Shown: positions 36,381 to 45,572, numbered from the stretch's first letter. The stretch: 64,000 bases of DNA from Draconibacterium halophilum (GCF_010448835.1 NZ_CP048409.1:4567501-4631500), one strand, 5' to 3'. A program made the numbers and translations. Notes: generated by a model from the letters alone, not told the origin.

Positions 36381-36411
36381 AAAAAAGGCTTCACAAAAAT
36401 GTGAAGCCTTT
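36381..36411 (-). terminator. Second copy of the tRNA-Gly operon terminator
   Basis: The AAGGCTTCACA / TGTGAAGCCTT stem with T-rich tail on the reverse strand is nearly identical to the hairpin at 36796-36829 that follows the intact tRNA-Gly. It lies directly downstream of the decayed tRNA-Gly copy. Confidence 0.75.
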
Positions 36412-36415
36412 AAAG

Positions 36416-36554
36416 AGCGAGAAATCCTGACGACCTTGTGTCAGGGCAGGCGAGACTCGAATGCTGACGCTTTTGGTCAGCATCCTGACATTCCTCTTGA
36501 ATCGTCAGGGCTCGCGACCCCGACCTTATATTTTTGAATAAACTGAGCTGTTCT
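36416..36554 (-). pseudogene. Decayed tRNA-Gly copy split by palindromic inserts
   Basis: Reverse strand. 36541-36554 matches the acceptor/D-arm region of the intact tRNA-Gly (13 of 14 nt, AACTGAGCT plus TTCT on the plus strand). 36511-36527 is identical to its anticodon-stem/T-stem part (17 of 17, CTCGCGACCCCGACCTT on plus). 36451-36461 is the T-loop (CGAGACTCGAA) and 36417-36424 the acceptor 3' strand (GCGAGAAA). Between these lie inserts of 49 nt (36462-36510) and 26 nt (36425-36450) made of CCTGAC/GTCAGG-type hairpins. The anticodon arm is replaced by 13 nt. It cannot fold as a tRNA. Confidence 0.75.
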
Positions 36555-36770
36555 TTCTCTTGACAAATTTTTCAGCTTCCGTTCCAATTTTAAAGCTTCA
36601 CCTCTTGTTGCTTTATAGGTAGTCCAAACCAATTTCCAGGGAATTCCATGTTTGGTAGCTTTTTCTCTACCTGAATTATGACGTTTGAGTCTTTCCGAAA
36701 TATCTGAAGTTTGCCCCTTATAATAGACATCAGTACCAGGTGAATACAAGATGTAAACAATATAGTCCAT
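36477..36770 (-). CDS. GIY-YIG nuclease-domain protein with tRNA-derived C-terminus
   Basis: The ATG at 36770 gives 97 residues; the longer frame starts at a GTG inside the tRNA terminator hairpin and is rejected. GIY-YIG landmarks are YIVYILYS, DVYYKGQTSD (YIG variant YKG), the Arg-containing RLKRHNSG, and the metal-binding Glu region ALKLERKLKNLS. This is the UPF0213-like single-domain class. The final segment RTAQFIQKYKVGVAS is encoded by the decayed tRNA-Gly copy: reading the intact tRNA in the same frame gives RIAQLVEHDLAKVGVAS. The stop lies in a palindromic insert. The ORF sits between two copies of the tRNA/terminator. A mobile or homing role is inferred, not shown. Confidence 0.8.
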   Translation of the reverse strand: MDYIVYILYSPGTDVYYKGQTSDISERLKRHNSGREKATKHGIPWKLVWTTYKATRGEALKLERKLKNLSRERTAQFIQKYKVGVASPDDSRGMSGC

Positions 36771-36795
36771 GAGGCAAGTTATGAGTTTGAGAGGA

Positions 36796-36829
36796 AATAA
36801 AAAAGGCTTCACAAAAATTGTGAAGCCTT
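36796..36829 (-). terminator. Terminator of the Gly-Leu-Gly tRNA operon
   Basis: On the reverse strand AAGGCTTCACAA pairs with TTGTGAAGCCTT, followed by TTTTTTATTT. It begins 5 nt after the 3' end of the tRNA-Gly at 36834. Confidence 0.88.
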
Positions 36830-36833
36830 AAAG

Positions 36834-36906
<73 letters not shown>

Positions 36907-36912
36907 AAATGG

Positions 36913-36997
36913 TACCCGAGGCGGGACTTGAACCCGCACGATCATAATGATCATTGGATTTTAAGTCCAACGTGTCTACCAATTCCACCACCCGGGC
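36913..36997 (-). tRNA. tRNA-Leu(TAA)
   Basis: 85 nt on the reverse strand. Acceptor GCCCGGG / CTCGGGT (with G-T pairs), anticodon stem-loop TTGGACTTAAAATCCAA with anticodon TAA, long variable arm TGATCATTATGATCG, T-arm GCGGGTTCAAGTCCCGC. CCA appears encoded at 36910-36912. Middle gene of a three-tRNA transcript. Confidence 0.95.
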
Positions 36998-37019
36998 ATC
37001 CTTTGCATTATCGTGAATG

Positions 37020-37092
<73 letters not shown>

Positions 37093-37126
37093 ATATTTTA
37101 ATGAACTTGCTTTTTCAAAAGCGATG

Positions 37127-37157
37127 CAAATATATTGCTATTTTTTTATCTGGCAAA
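37127..37157 (-). promoter_or_regulatory. Promoter of the Gly-Leu-Gly tRNA operon
   Basis: On the reverse strand a -33 TTTG (plus 37154-37157) is followed after 19 nt by the -7 box TATATTTG (plus 37127-37134), an excellent match to the Bacteroidota consensus. The predicted start is near 37120, about 28 nt before the tRNA 5' end. Confidence 0.75.
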
Positions 37158-37172
37158 AATTATTGAAGTCCA

Positions 37173-39794
37173 TTAAGAAATTCCTGTCAATTTCTTTATT
37201 TCATTTAGTTTATTCAGGGCTTCTATTGGCGTGAGATTATTCACATTCAGTCCGGCTATCTCGTCTCTAATCTGCTTTAGCACAGGATCATCCAACTGAA
37301 AAAAGCTCAATTGCATCCCCTCGCGATTTTCGCCAATCTCCTCCAAAGGCTTACTTAAACTTTCCTTTTCTTTTCCGCCTTCCAGTTTCGATAAGATCTG
37401 TTCGGCGCGCTTTATCACCGATTTTGGCATTCCCGCCATTCCGGCTACATGAATACCAAAACTGTGGTTACTTCCGCCGCGCACCAGTTTGCGTAAAAAG
37501 ATAACTTTGTTGCCCACCTCTTTTATGGAAACGTTAAAGTTCTTTACCCTCGGGAAAGCTCCTTCCATTTCATTTAGTTCATGGTAGTGCGTAGCAAACA
37601 AGGTTTTCGCTTTAGCGTAAGCATGTTCGTGCAAATGCTCAACAATCGACCAGGCAATAGAAATACCATCGTAGGTTGATGTTCCGCGCCCCAGTTCGTC
37701 AAAAAGAATCAGGCTGCGGTCGGAAACATTATTCAAAATACTGGCCGCTTCGTTCATCTCCACCATAAAAGTTGATTCGCCAAGCGAAATATTATCCGAG
37801 GCTCCAACACGGGTGAAAATTTTATCCACAAAGCCGATTTTAGCCACTTCTGCCGGAACAAATGATCCCATTTGTGCCATTAGCACAATTAATGCTGTTT
37901 GACGCAACAGTGCCGATTTACCGGCCATATTCGGTCCGGTTATGATGATGATCTGCTGATCTTCCTGATCCAGCTTCACATCGTTTGCTATATACGACTC
38001 GCCAATTGGCAATTGATGCTCGATAACCGGATGCCGCCCTTCCCTGATTTCAATTGAAGTAGCATCATTGATCTCCGGACGGAAATACTTATAAGTAGTG
38101 GCGCAAGTGGCATACGATAACAAACAGTCGATTTGAGCCAGAATATGCGAGTTTAACTGAATAGCAGAAATGTATTCTGATAATGCAAAAATCAGCTCAC
38201 TAAAAAGCTTACTCTCCAGCACCTGTATCTTTTCTTCTGCACCAAGAATTTTTTGCTCGTATTCTTTCAGTTCCTCTGTAATATAACGCTCGGCACTTAC
38301 CAGCGTTTGTTTGCGAATCCAGTCTGCCGGTACTTTATCTTTGTGTGTATTCCGTACTTCGATGTAATAACCAAAAACATTATTAAAACTGATCTTCAGC
38401 GATGGAATGCCATGTTTTTCGCTTTCACGTTTTTGAATTTGTGCCAGGTAATCTTTTCCTGAATAGGCAATCTTTCGCAGGTCATCGAGCTCTTCTGAAA
38501 CGCCTTCAGCAATAACTTTTCCTTTGTTAACAGCCGTTGGCGGATCGGCAACAATCTGTTTTTCAATCCGCTCCCTGATCAGGTCGCAGGGATTCAGCTG
38601 TTCTGCAAAACGCTTCAGTGCTGGGTTCTCCACATCGGCACAAGCAGCTTTTATCGGTACAATTGCCGACAATGCGTTTTTCACCTGAGCCACTTCGCGC
38701 GGGTTGATCCTCCCTACGGCAACTTTCGATATCAGTCGTTCTAAATCGCCCATCTGACGAAGATGTTCTTCCAGGTTTTCTTTGGTCTCCGGATCTTTCA
38801 AAAAAAGCTCCACCACTTCCAGCCGTTCGTTTATCGGATCGATATCTTTTAAGGGCAGTGCCATCCAGCGTTTCAGCAAACGCGATCCCATTGGCGAAAT
38901 GGTTTTATCAATCACATCAATGAGTGCTTTCCCGCTTTCCTGAATGGGTGCAAACAGTTCCAGATTTCGAATGGTAAACCGATCGAGCCACACATAGTGC
39001 TCCTCTTCAATCCGGCTTAAGCCTGAAATATGGCTTAGCTTTTGGTGTTGTGTAATATCAAGATAATGCAAAATGGCACCGGCAGCAATAATGGCCAGCG
39101 ACATATTGTGCACACCAAAACCCTTTAACGAGCTGGTTTCGAAATGCCGTGTCAGACGGTCGTTTGCGGCATCGTCGGTGTACACCCAGTCTTCCAGGTT
39201 AAAGGTGTAATAGTTCGTCCCAAAAAGATCGTTGAATTCCTTCCCTCTTCCACGTTGAAACAATACTTCTTTAGGCTGAAAGGAATTCAATAATTTATCA
39301 ATGTATTCAAAACTACCTTCGGCTGCCATAAACTCACCGGTTGATATATCCAGGAAAGCGATACTGGCTCTCTTTTTATCAAAATGAACCGAAGCAAGGA
39401 AGTTGTTTTCGCGGTTCTCAAGAATATTATCGTTGATTGAAACTCCAGGAGTCACCAGCTCGGTAATCCCACGTTTTACAATCTTCTTCGTCATTTTGGG
39501 GTCTTCCAGCTGCTCGCAAATAGCCACCCGCTGCCCGGCCCGTACCAATTTTGGCAAATAAGTATCCAGCGCATGATGCGGAAACCCTGCCAACTCTACA
39601 TAACTGGCTGCTCCGTTTGCCCGGCGCGTTAGTGTTATCCCCAGAATTTCCGCCGCTTTTATGGCATCTTCTCCAAATGTTTCATAAAAATCGCCCACAC
39701 GAAAAAGCAAAACTGCATCAGGATGTTTATCCTTGATGTCATAATATTGCTTCATCAGCGGAGTTTCTACATATTTCTTTTCCTTTTTTGCCAT
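37173..39794 (-). CDS. mutS: DNA mismatch repair protein MutS
   Basis: This 873-residue protein has the MutS N-terminal mismatch-binding motif DAVLLFRVGDFYETFGEDA (Phe-x-Glu as FYE), the connector, lever and clamp regions, and the ATPase with Walker A GPNMAGKS near residue 620, then LGESTFMVEMNEAASIL, LILFDELGRGTSTYDG (Walker B) and LFATHYHEL. It recognises base mismatches and small loops and recruits MutL. Full-length and intact. It ends 80 nt before the tRNA operon. The -7 box lies only 7 nt before the ATG. Confidence 0.97.
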   Translation of the reverse strand: MAKKEKKYVETPLMKQYYDIKDKHPDAVLLFRVGDFYETFGEDAIKAAEILGITLTRRANGAASYVELAGFPHHALDTYLPKLVRAGQRVAICEQLEDPKMTKKIVKRGITELVTPGVSINDNILENRENNFLASVHFDKKRASIAFLDISTGEFMAAEGSFEYIDKLLNSFQPKEVLFQRGRGKEFNDLFGTNYYTFNLEDWVYTDDAANDRLTRHFETSSLKGFGVHNMSLAIIAAGAILHYLDITQHQKLSHISGLSRIEEEHYVWLDRFTIRNLELFAPIQESGKALIDVIDKTISPMGSRLLKRWMALPLKDIDPINERLEVVELFLKDPETKENLEEHLRQMGDLERLISKVAVGRINPREVAQVKNALSAIVPIKAACADVENPALKRFAEQLNPCDLIRERIEKQIVADPPTAVNKGKVIAEGVSEELDDLRKIAYSGKDYLAQIQKRESEKHGIPSLKISFNNVFGYYIEVRNTHKDKVPADWIRKQTLVSAERYITEELKEYEQKILGAEEKIQVLESKLFSELIFALSEYISAIQLNSHILAQIDCLLSYATCATTYKYFRPEINDATSIEIREGRHPVIEHQLPIGESYIANDVKLDQEDQQIIIITGPNMAGKSALLRQTALIVLMAQMGSFVPAEVAKIGFVDKIFTRVGASDNISLGESTFMVEMNEAASILNNVSDRSLILFDELGRGTSTYDGISIAWSIVEHLHEHAYAKAKTLFATHYHELNEMEGAFPRVKNFNVSIKEVGNKVIFLRKLVRGGSNHSFGIHVAGMAGMPKSVIKRAEQILSKLEGGKEKESLSKPLEEIGENREGMQLSFFQLDDPVLKQIRDEIAGLNVNNLTPIEALNKLNEIKKLTGIS

Positions 39795-39801
39795 AGTGGA
39801 G

Positions 39802-39809
39802 CAAAGATA
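39802..39809 (-). promoter_or_regulatory. -7 box at the mutS start
   Basis: Reverse-strand TATCTTTG ends 7 nt before the mutS ATG, so transcription would begin at or next to the start codon (leaderless mRNA). No matching -33 TTG was found. Confidence 0.4.
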
Positions 39810-40004
39810 ACTGTTTCAATACATGGAGAAAATTCAGGACATATTTGTTCATCTAAACTTTTCAACATAACCGGTGCCGCAGCAAGTCAAATGTAAAAAG
39901 TAAAAAGGCAAAAGTATCTATGTCAAGGCAATTTAAACTTTATAGTTAAGACTTAGTGCTTGTAGATTTTGAAGATGGTTCAAAAAACGAACATCAACCT
40001 ACAA

Positions 40005-41189
40005 TTATTTAGGAGCTGCTTTTAAAAACTTCAAAACCAACAGAGAATGCGCTAATGCCCGCATAAAAAATGTGGCTGCAAATACGAAAAACACCGGGTG
40101 AAATTTCTGTGGCAAAAAAGGTGCTGAAACAAAAAATACGATCATCCACGCAGCAAAAACGAGGTGATAATAACGCAAAACGGGGCGCCACTTTTTTCGT
40201 AACCAAACGATTGCAAACAATAGGTTTATCGGCACCAGCCATACCAGGTTGTAATTTGGGCTCATTGCCGGATGCTCGGAATAAATGGTAAACCAGGTGA
40301 TTAATAAACCACCAAATCCGTTTATTCCGTACAGCAACACATCCATAGCAGGCTTCATCTTTTCTCTTTTAAACTGCCTGTAAGTAACAAAAGCTACTAT
40401 CACAATCAACAACGAAAAAAATACCAGCGGCCCCCAAATCCATGTTAAACCGGTGTTTTGTTCAGGAGCCCGATAAAGCACCCGAGCTTTCTGCGCAATG
40501 TTCTGCCCGTTATCATTTCGCCTGGCCGCTGCAAAATGTGTCATCACATAATCGGGCAAAAACATTTCTTCTTCCAAAGTTGCCTCCCGGTCGGAATCGG
40601 TAGCCACCAAAAAGTCAATGCCAAAATTCAGCCATCTAATTTTATGGTGGTAATCTTTTATTAGTGTTCGCAGCGTTTTATGGCTGGCACTGTCCGTGTA
40701 GCTTATTCCGCCATCAACATTATCAGCAATCACATCGCGTACCCGCGTGGCACAGTTATCAAAGAAAAAATTATAGCGGTAAACCCTGTTTTCGGGTTCG
40801 GCATTCCAAAGCAAAAAGTTGACGATTGTTTGTTTTTCTTGCGCAGTCAAATTTAATTTCTGCTCAAAAACGCTGCGTTTGGCTTGCCGGTAATCATTCA
40901 GAAATGTATCAAAACGATAGGCGCCAAGTAGGTAATCCGTTTTCCCGGCACAAAAACGATATAAAAAATTGGGGCTGCTGAAATCGAAAATTCCGTAATT
41001 AAAAACCACGTCGTAATTCACCCTCGGATCTTCTACCCGAATAGCCGAATGACCGTAAACCGAATACATCTCGTCTCCCGGGCTACAGGTAATAATGCTA
41101 ACCGTTGCCTTTTCAGACAATTGAAAAGCCAGCCCATTAAATGCCAGGGCTACAAATACCACAATTAAAAGCCGCTTTATAAGATTCAT
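40005..41189 (-). CDS. DUF4105 (Lnb N-terminal-like) membrane protein
   Basis: This 394-residue protein has a signal peptide (VFVALAFNGLAFQ), a periplasmic DUF4105/Lnb-type domain (residues about 25-220) with GHSAIRVEDP, FNYGIFDFSSPNFLYRFCAG and FFDNCATRVRD (the candidate catalytic His and Cys), and five to six membrane helices in the C-terminal half. Lnb of Enterococcus is a lipoprotein intramolecular transacylase sharing this domain. Whether Bacteroidota members do the same is unknown. It lies alone between mutS and ricT with a 210-nt gap to mutS. Confidence 0.85.
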   Translation of the reverse strand: MNLIKRLLIVVFVALAFNGLAFQLSEKATVSIITCSPGDEMYSVYGHSAIRVEDPRVNYDVVFNYGIFDFSSPNFLYRFCAGKTDYLLGAYRFDTFLNDYRQAKRSVFEQKLNLTAQEKQTIVNFLLWNAEPENRVYRYNFFFDNCATRVRDVIADNVDGGISYTDSASHKTLRTLIKDYHHKIRWLNFGIDFLVATDSDREATLEEEMFLPDYVMTHFAAARRNDNGQNIAQKARVLYRAPEQNTGLTWIWGPLVFFSLLIVIVAFVTYRQFKREKMKPAMDVLLYGINGFGGLLITWFTIYSEHPAMSPNYNLVWLVPINLLFAIVWLRKKWRPVLRYYHLVFAAWMIVFFVSAPFLPQKFHPVFFVFAATFFMRALAHSLLVLKFLKAAPK

Positions 41190-41411
41190 GAATGCTTTTT
41201 CTGACTTATTTTAAATTTCAATAAAGGAACAAAAAAGCAAATTTATGACATAGAAAAAAACGTCATATTTTAATTTAGACTTGTTCCAGATTAGAAAATC
41301 CAATTCTTTTTCCAATCTTTGCATTGAATTATTTATTAAAGGTGGACGTGATGCTCAGTGCTATAAATGCACAAAAAAGCCACACGTCAGACAGAAAGCA
41401 GAGGGGATAAT

Positions 41412-42647
41412 ATGAGTTGTAATGGATGTTCGTTTAACAATAATTCAACAAGTACAATAGCACAAGGATACGACTGGTTAAGTGACTTGCCAGACACCAC
41501 CGATAAATCAGATATTGTTGAAGTTAAGTTTAAATCTACCCGAAAGGAATACTATAAAAATGTTGAAAATCTTCATTTAAAACGTGGAGATCGAATTGTT
41601 GTTGCCACCTCGCCGGGGCACGATGTAGGCGAGGTAACGTTAACCGGTTACCTGGCCGAAAAACAATTTAAGCTGCGGATTAAAAACCCGTCGCGTTACA
41701 ATCTGAACGTGGTTTACCGCAAAGCTTCAGATAACGATATTCAAACATTGAATGAGGCACGAAGCCGCGAAAAAGCGACAATGATAAGGGCACGCGAGGC
41801 AGCAAAAGAGCTGGGCCTGGAAATGAAAATTGGCGATGTTGAATTTAGGGGCGACAACAAAAAAGCTATTTTCTACTACCTGGCAGAAGGTCGTGTAGAT
41901 TTTAGGGAACTGATTAGAGTTTATGCCCGCGAGTTCCGCATTAAAGTGGAGATGAAACAAATTGGTGCCCGCCAGGAAGCCGGGTTGATTGGAGGAATTG
42001 GCTCTTGCGGTCGCGAGTTATGTTGCTCGAGCTGGCGAACCGATTTTTCAAGTATCTCGTCGGATGCAGCACTAAAACAGGGTTTATCGCCATCGGCACA
42101 AAAAATGGCCGGCGCCTGCGGAAAACTAAAATGTTGCCTACTTTACGAGTTGGATGCCTACATTGAAGCCGGAAACGAATTCCCCCGCGAATTGCTCGAT
42201 CTGGAACTGGAGTCGGGAATTGCCAAGCCATTCAAGACCGATTTCCTGAAAAAAGAAATCTGGTATGGATTAGCAGGAAGCATGGGAACCACATTCAACT
42301 TATCGCTGAAACAGGTGCGCGATATTATTCAGAAAAATAAACGGGGAATTAAACCCGAACTCCATACGTTTAGTGCGCAGCCGAAAGAGCAAAACAAAAT
42401 GGAAGTTACCCTTGACGAACGTCTGGATCGTTTCGATAAAAAGAAACCTTCGCGAAACAAGAAAAGACGCAACAAAAAGGGAGGCCGCAATTTCGAGAAT
42501 AAGAATCCGCAAAACAAACAAAACGCTTCGGATAACAGCGATACGAGTAAAAGGCCAAACAAACGGAGAAATAACAATCCCAACAGAAAAAGGAAACAGG
42601 GATTTAAAGGCAAAAAAGGGGCGCAAACGTCGAATAATGCAAATTAA
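41412..42647 (+). CDS. ricT: RicT/YaaT-like PSP1 domain protein
   Basis: From the ATG at 41412 (MSCNGCSFNNN) this is a 411-residue protein; a start at 41367 would add 15 residues not typical of the family. The PSP1 domain carries the Cys set CGRELCCSSW and CGKLKCCLLYE, in Bacillus RicT used to bind 4Fe-4S clusters in the RicAFT complex. RIKVEMKQIGARQEAGLIGG lies just before. The last about 75 residues are a Lys/Arg/Asn-rich disordered tail, likely RNA binding. In Bacillus the protein affects mRNA processing and development. The role in Bacteroidota is not established. Confidence 0.88.
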   Translation: MSCNGCSFNNNSTSTIAQGYDWLSDLPDTTDKSDIVEVKFKSTRKEYYKNVENLHLKRGDRIVVATSPGHDVGEVTLTGYLAEKQFKLRIKNPSRYNLNVVYRKASDNDIQTLNEARSREKATMIRAREAAKELGLEMKIGDVEFRGDNKKAIFYYLAEGRVDFRELIRVYAREFRIKVEMKQIGARQEAGLIGGIGSCGRELCCSSWRTDFSSISSDAALKQGLSPSAQKMAGACGKLKCCLLYELDAYIEAGNEFPRELLDLELESGIAKPFKTDFLKKEIWYGLAGSMGTTFNLSLKQVRDIIQKNKRGIKPELHTFSAQPKEQNKMEVTLDERLDRFDKKKPSRNKKRRNKKGGRNFENKNPQNKQNASDNSDTSKRPNKRRNNNPNRKRKQGFKGKKGAQTSNNAN

Positions 42648-42956
42648 TGGGAGTCCCAAATAGTTAGGGCTGCATTAAAACGTACCAAGCCATGGGCATT
42701 ACGAAAGTCCACTCATTTTTAATAGGCATAATGAGATTATAACAGCAGGTCGGTGCTGTCATTTCGAAGGAGGAACGACTGAGAAATCTGTTTTATTTGT
42801 GAGAGGTTTAGCTCCGCTGATTTTCAATTCTCCTCATTCTTCGTCGAAATAACAATAAAGTTTGAGCCTGTTTTTGATTAAAGATGAGTGTTATTAAAAT
42901 CTGGCATTTGCAAAATAGTGAAGTAATCTCCAGCTTTTTCCAGACACGATTATAAG
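42648..42956. other. Intergenic region, 309 nt, no gene
   Basis: Convergent gap between ricT and the methyltransferase gene. No credible open frame. It holds the inverted-repeat element at 42757-42854 and unremarkable AT-rich sequence. Confidence 0.6.
42757..42854. repeat. Small inverted-repeat-bounded element (MITE/REP-like)
   Basis: 98 bp bounded by TGTCATTTCGA and TCGAAATAACA, which are inverted copies with one mismatch. The inside contains GAAGGAGGAACGACTGAGAA and CTCCTCATTCTTCG, again partly complementary (GGAGGAACGA with TCNTTCTTC-type words). Such elements recur in many Bacteroidota intergenic regions; only one copy is in this window. Confidence 0.55.
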
Positions 42957-43595
42957 CTATTTCTTACGGATAACAGTCATACCATCGCGTAGCGGAAGGA
43001 TAACTTTTTCTACGCGATCGTCGTTTTTAACCAGCTTATTAAATTCCTGAATACCAATGGTCTGTCTATCATCGTGCCGGGGCTTGCCCAGCACTTTACC
43101 GCTCCACAGTGTGTTGTCGGCAATCAGATAAGCTCCCGATTGCATTTTGTCGATAAGCAGCTGGTAATAGTCCACATACTCACGCTTATCGGCATCAATA
43201 AAAACCAGATCGAACGACTGATCGAGCGAGGGGATCAGATCTGTTGCAGCGCCAATTTTTTGCTCAATTAAATGCGACACTCCGGCTTTTCCAAAATATT
43301 TCCGGGCCAGCGTCTCCAGTTCATCATCCATTTCAATGGTAATTAGCTTGCCATCATCAGGCAATCCTTTAGCCAGGCAAATGGCCGAATAACCGGTAAA
43401 AGTTCCCAGTTCAAGAACTGTTTTGGGTCGAATCATTTTTGCCAGCATCGTTAATACCTGCCCCTGCAAATGTCCCGAAATCATACGGGCACCCAGCACC
43501 TTCAAATTGGTTTCGCGATCCAGTTCGGTTAAAACCGGATCTTCCTCATCAATGTGATCCAAAATATATTGATGTAATGCCTTTTGCCTGTCCAT
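42957..43595 (-). CDS. SAM-dependent O-methyltransferase (COMT/TrmR-like)
   Basis: This 212-residue protein matches the class I methyltransferase family of small O-methyltransferases: ARMISGHLQGQVLTMLAKM, VLELGTFTGYSAICLAKGL (SAM loop), KLITIEMDDELE, FDLVFIDADKREYVDYY (metal-binding Asp), YLIADNTLWSGKV. Homologues methylate catechols or the wobble uridine derivative in tRNA (TrmR). Substrate here is not decided. It starts 6 nt after the M16 peptidase stop and is surely in the same operon. Confidence 0.88.
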   Translation of the reverse strand: MDRQKALHQYILDHIDEEDPVLTELDRETNLKVLGARMISGHLQGQVLTMLAKMIRPKTVLELGTFTGYSAICLAKGLPDDGKLITIEMDDELETLARKYFGKAGVSHLIEQKIGAATDLIPSLDQSFDLVFIDADKREYVDYYQLLIDKMQSGAYLIADNTLWSGKVLGKPRHDDRQTIGIQEFNKLVKNDDRVEKVILPLRDGMTVIRKK

Positions 43596-43601
43596 TACCG
43601 T

Positions 43602-44830
43602 TTATTTATAAATCAAGGTACTCATCTGGTTTTTGTCCAGTACCATATTTGCCACTTCCTGAATATCCTCGGCAGTTATGGCTTCAATTTTTTTGAAGAT
43701 CACCTGCAAAGAATCAACCTTATCAAAAAGCATATAACTTTTCCCAATGGTCAACATCAAATCTTCGCGGCTTTCGTTTGATATGGCAATCTGGCCAACG
43801 AGCTGCTTTTTTGCCCTGCTTAACTGAACAGCGCCCATTTTTTTATCACGCAGCAAATCAAACTCTTTATGCACCAGCGCCACAGCCTTATTCAGGTTCT
43901 CTTTATCGGTGCCAAAATACACGTTAAACAAACCGGTATCGGAATAAGCGGTGTACGACGACTCAACGTTGTAGGCCATTCCGCGCCGTTCGCGCATGGC
44001 CAGATTTAACCGCGAGTTGAGTGCATTTCCGCCAAGTACATTATTAAGCAGAACCATGGCAATACGCTTTGGATTTTTAAAATCAAAAGCTACATTCCCA
44101 TCACACAGTGCGACTGAAAAGTATCTTTAATGATGGTTTTTGATTGTGGCCGGTAATCCAGGAATCGCTCTCGGCCCAACTGCCGCAAGCGTTGCTCCAC
44201 GCCGCCAAAATACTTCTCCAGCATTTTCACCAAAGCAGTAAAACTGATATTTCCCACCGAGCTAATCACCATCTGATCGGTATGGTAGTTATTGGCAATA
44301 AAATTGAAAATCTTATCGCGGTTAAAAGAACGCAGCTTTTCTTTTGTACCTAAGATATTCCGCGCAATGGGATGGCCGTCAAACACCTGCTCTTCAAATT
44401 CATCAAAGATCAACTCCGATGGCGTATCGTTATACGAATTTATTTCTTCAACAACTACCTCTTTTTCGCGATTGAGTTCCCTTTCAGGGTAAGTGCTGTT
44501 AAAAAGGATGTCGTTTAAAAGTTCTGCCGTACGCTCGTAATGCTCGCTTAAAAAAGTAGCAAACAGCACGGTTTCTTCTTTTGTGGTGTAGGCATTTAAC
44601 TCACCACCAACACCCTCGATACGACTTAACACATGAAAAGATTTACGCTTTTTTGTGCCCTTAAAAACCGAGTGTTCGATAAAGTGCGCCAGGCCGTGTT
44701 CATCTTCCTTTTCGTCGCGCGATCCGGTGTTTATTAATATTCCCAGATGCCCCACCGGGGAATCGGTTTTCTGATGAATTATGCGAATGCCGTTATTTAA
44801 TGTATGTATCAGATAATCAGTATCAACCAT
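43602..44830 (-). pseudogene. M16-family zinc peptidase, frameshifted
   Basis: The N-terminal part (44090-44830) has GTKKRKSFHVLSRI and the inverted zinc motif HFIEH in GLAHFIEHSVFKGT, with the downstream Glu region. It ends abruptly after SHCVMGM. The second part (43602-44057) resumes at MVLLNNVLGGNALNSRLNL with the conserved RRGMAYNVESSY. One extra base at the C run 44098-44100 joins them as CVMGNVAFDFKNPKRIAMVL, giving 409 residues, the usual length of Bacteroidota M16 proteins. The family degrades peptides or processes secreted peptides. It is first gene of an operon with the O-methyltransferase. Confidence 0.88.
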
Positions 44831-45190
44831 TGTCTTTTAAACTAATCGTGCAAAAGTATAAAAAGTATTGGATTGCCAGCTTAAACCGTTTAGAAAACAA
44901 ATGAGAGTATTGTATTGTGAAATTGAAATTCTCTTAGACTACAAGGGATTACCAAAAAATCTAATAAATATAAAATTACCAATATTGAATAATCAATATC
45001 CAAATCAACTCCAATATGATGCGTTTTTCATCATTTTACATTGGTTATTCAATATTGAACATTCACTATTTTCTTGCTTTTTAAGAATTTACAACCACTG
45101 CCCCACCAGAAAAAAGACGAAACTCATAAAGCCATACTTAATTTCTTAAACTGAATAATTTAATTTTTTTCAATTTTTTTTGCGTTGAAC
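44831..45190. other. Gene-free region upstream of tRNA-Phe
   Basis: 360 nt of AT-rich sequence between the divergent M16 gene and the tRNA-Phe promoter. Open frames here are short and lack family resemblance. It holds the nested inverted repeat at 44981-45056. Confidence 0.55.
44981..45056. repeat. Nested inverted repeat element
   Basis: Outer arms AATATTGAATAATCAAT (44981-44997) and ATTGGTTATTCAATATT (45040-45056) are inverted copies with one mismatch. An inner hairpin ATGATG/CATCAT (45016-45034) lies between. It is probably a small non-coding repeat; only one copy is in the window. Confidence 0.6.
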
Positions 45191-45220
45191 TTTGTGATTT
45201 TAAAAAAATGTATACTTTTG
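45191..45220 (+). promoter_or_regulatory. Promoter of tRNA-Phe
   Basis: -33 TTTG at 45191-45194 and -7 TACTTTTG at 45213-45220, separated by 18 nt. The predicted start is about 40 nt before the tRNA. Confidence 0.75.
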
Positions 45221-45266
45221 CAACACCAAAATAAAGGGGGTGCTACTTAAAGCCCAACTTTACAAC

Positions 45267-45339
<73 letters not shown>

Positions 45340-45340
45340 C

Positions 45341-45369
45341 AAAAGGGAGAAACTTGTTTTCTCCCTTTT
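45341..45369 (+). terminator. Terminator of tRNA-Phe
   Basis: AAAAGGGAGAAA pairs with TTTTCTCCCTTTT over a short loop directly after the tRNA. Downstream (45400-45440) is a CACGGATTACAAATCCGCGCC-type palindromic word that looks REP-like. Confidence 0.85.
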
Positions 45370-45489
45370 GATTTTTATATCTGCCTGAAACTTAATACCT
45401 TTTTTAAAAGCACGGATTACAAATCCGCGCCAGCGGGGGATTTTATTCGGCCAATAGTTATTCACGACAGTTATAATTAGCCAAAAACA

Positions 45490-45555
45490 AAAGGCTGCCC
45501 TCCGGAACAGCCTTTCGTAATTTTACCTTTTCCAAAGTTTAAAACTTTGGAAAAG
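45490..45555 (-). terminator. Two hairpins downstream of the 45573-46343 gene
   Basis: AAAGGCTG/CAGCCTTT (45490-45515) and a perfect 29-nt palindrome (45527-45555; arms CTTTTCCAAAGTTT around one A). Both lie just past the stop of the reverse-strand hypothetical gene and can act as its terminator. Confidence 0.65.
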
Positions 45556-45572
45556 TTGATTAAGCCGTGGAA

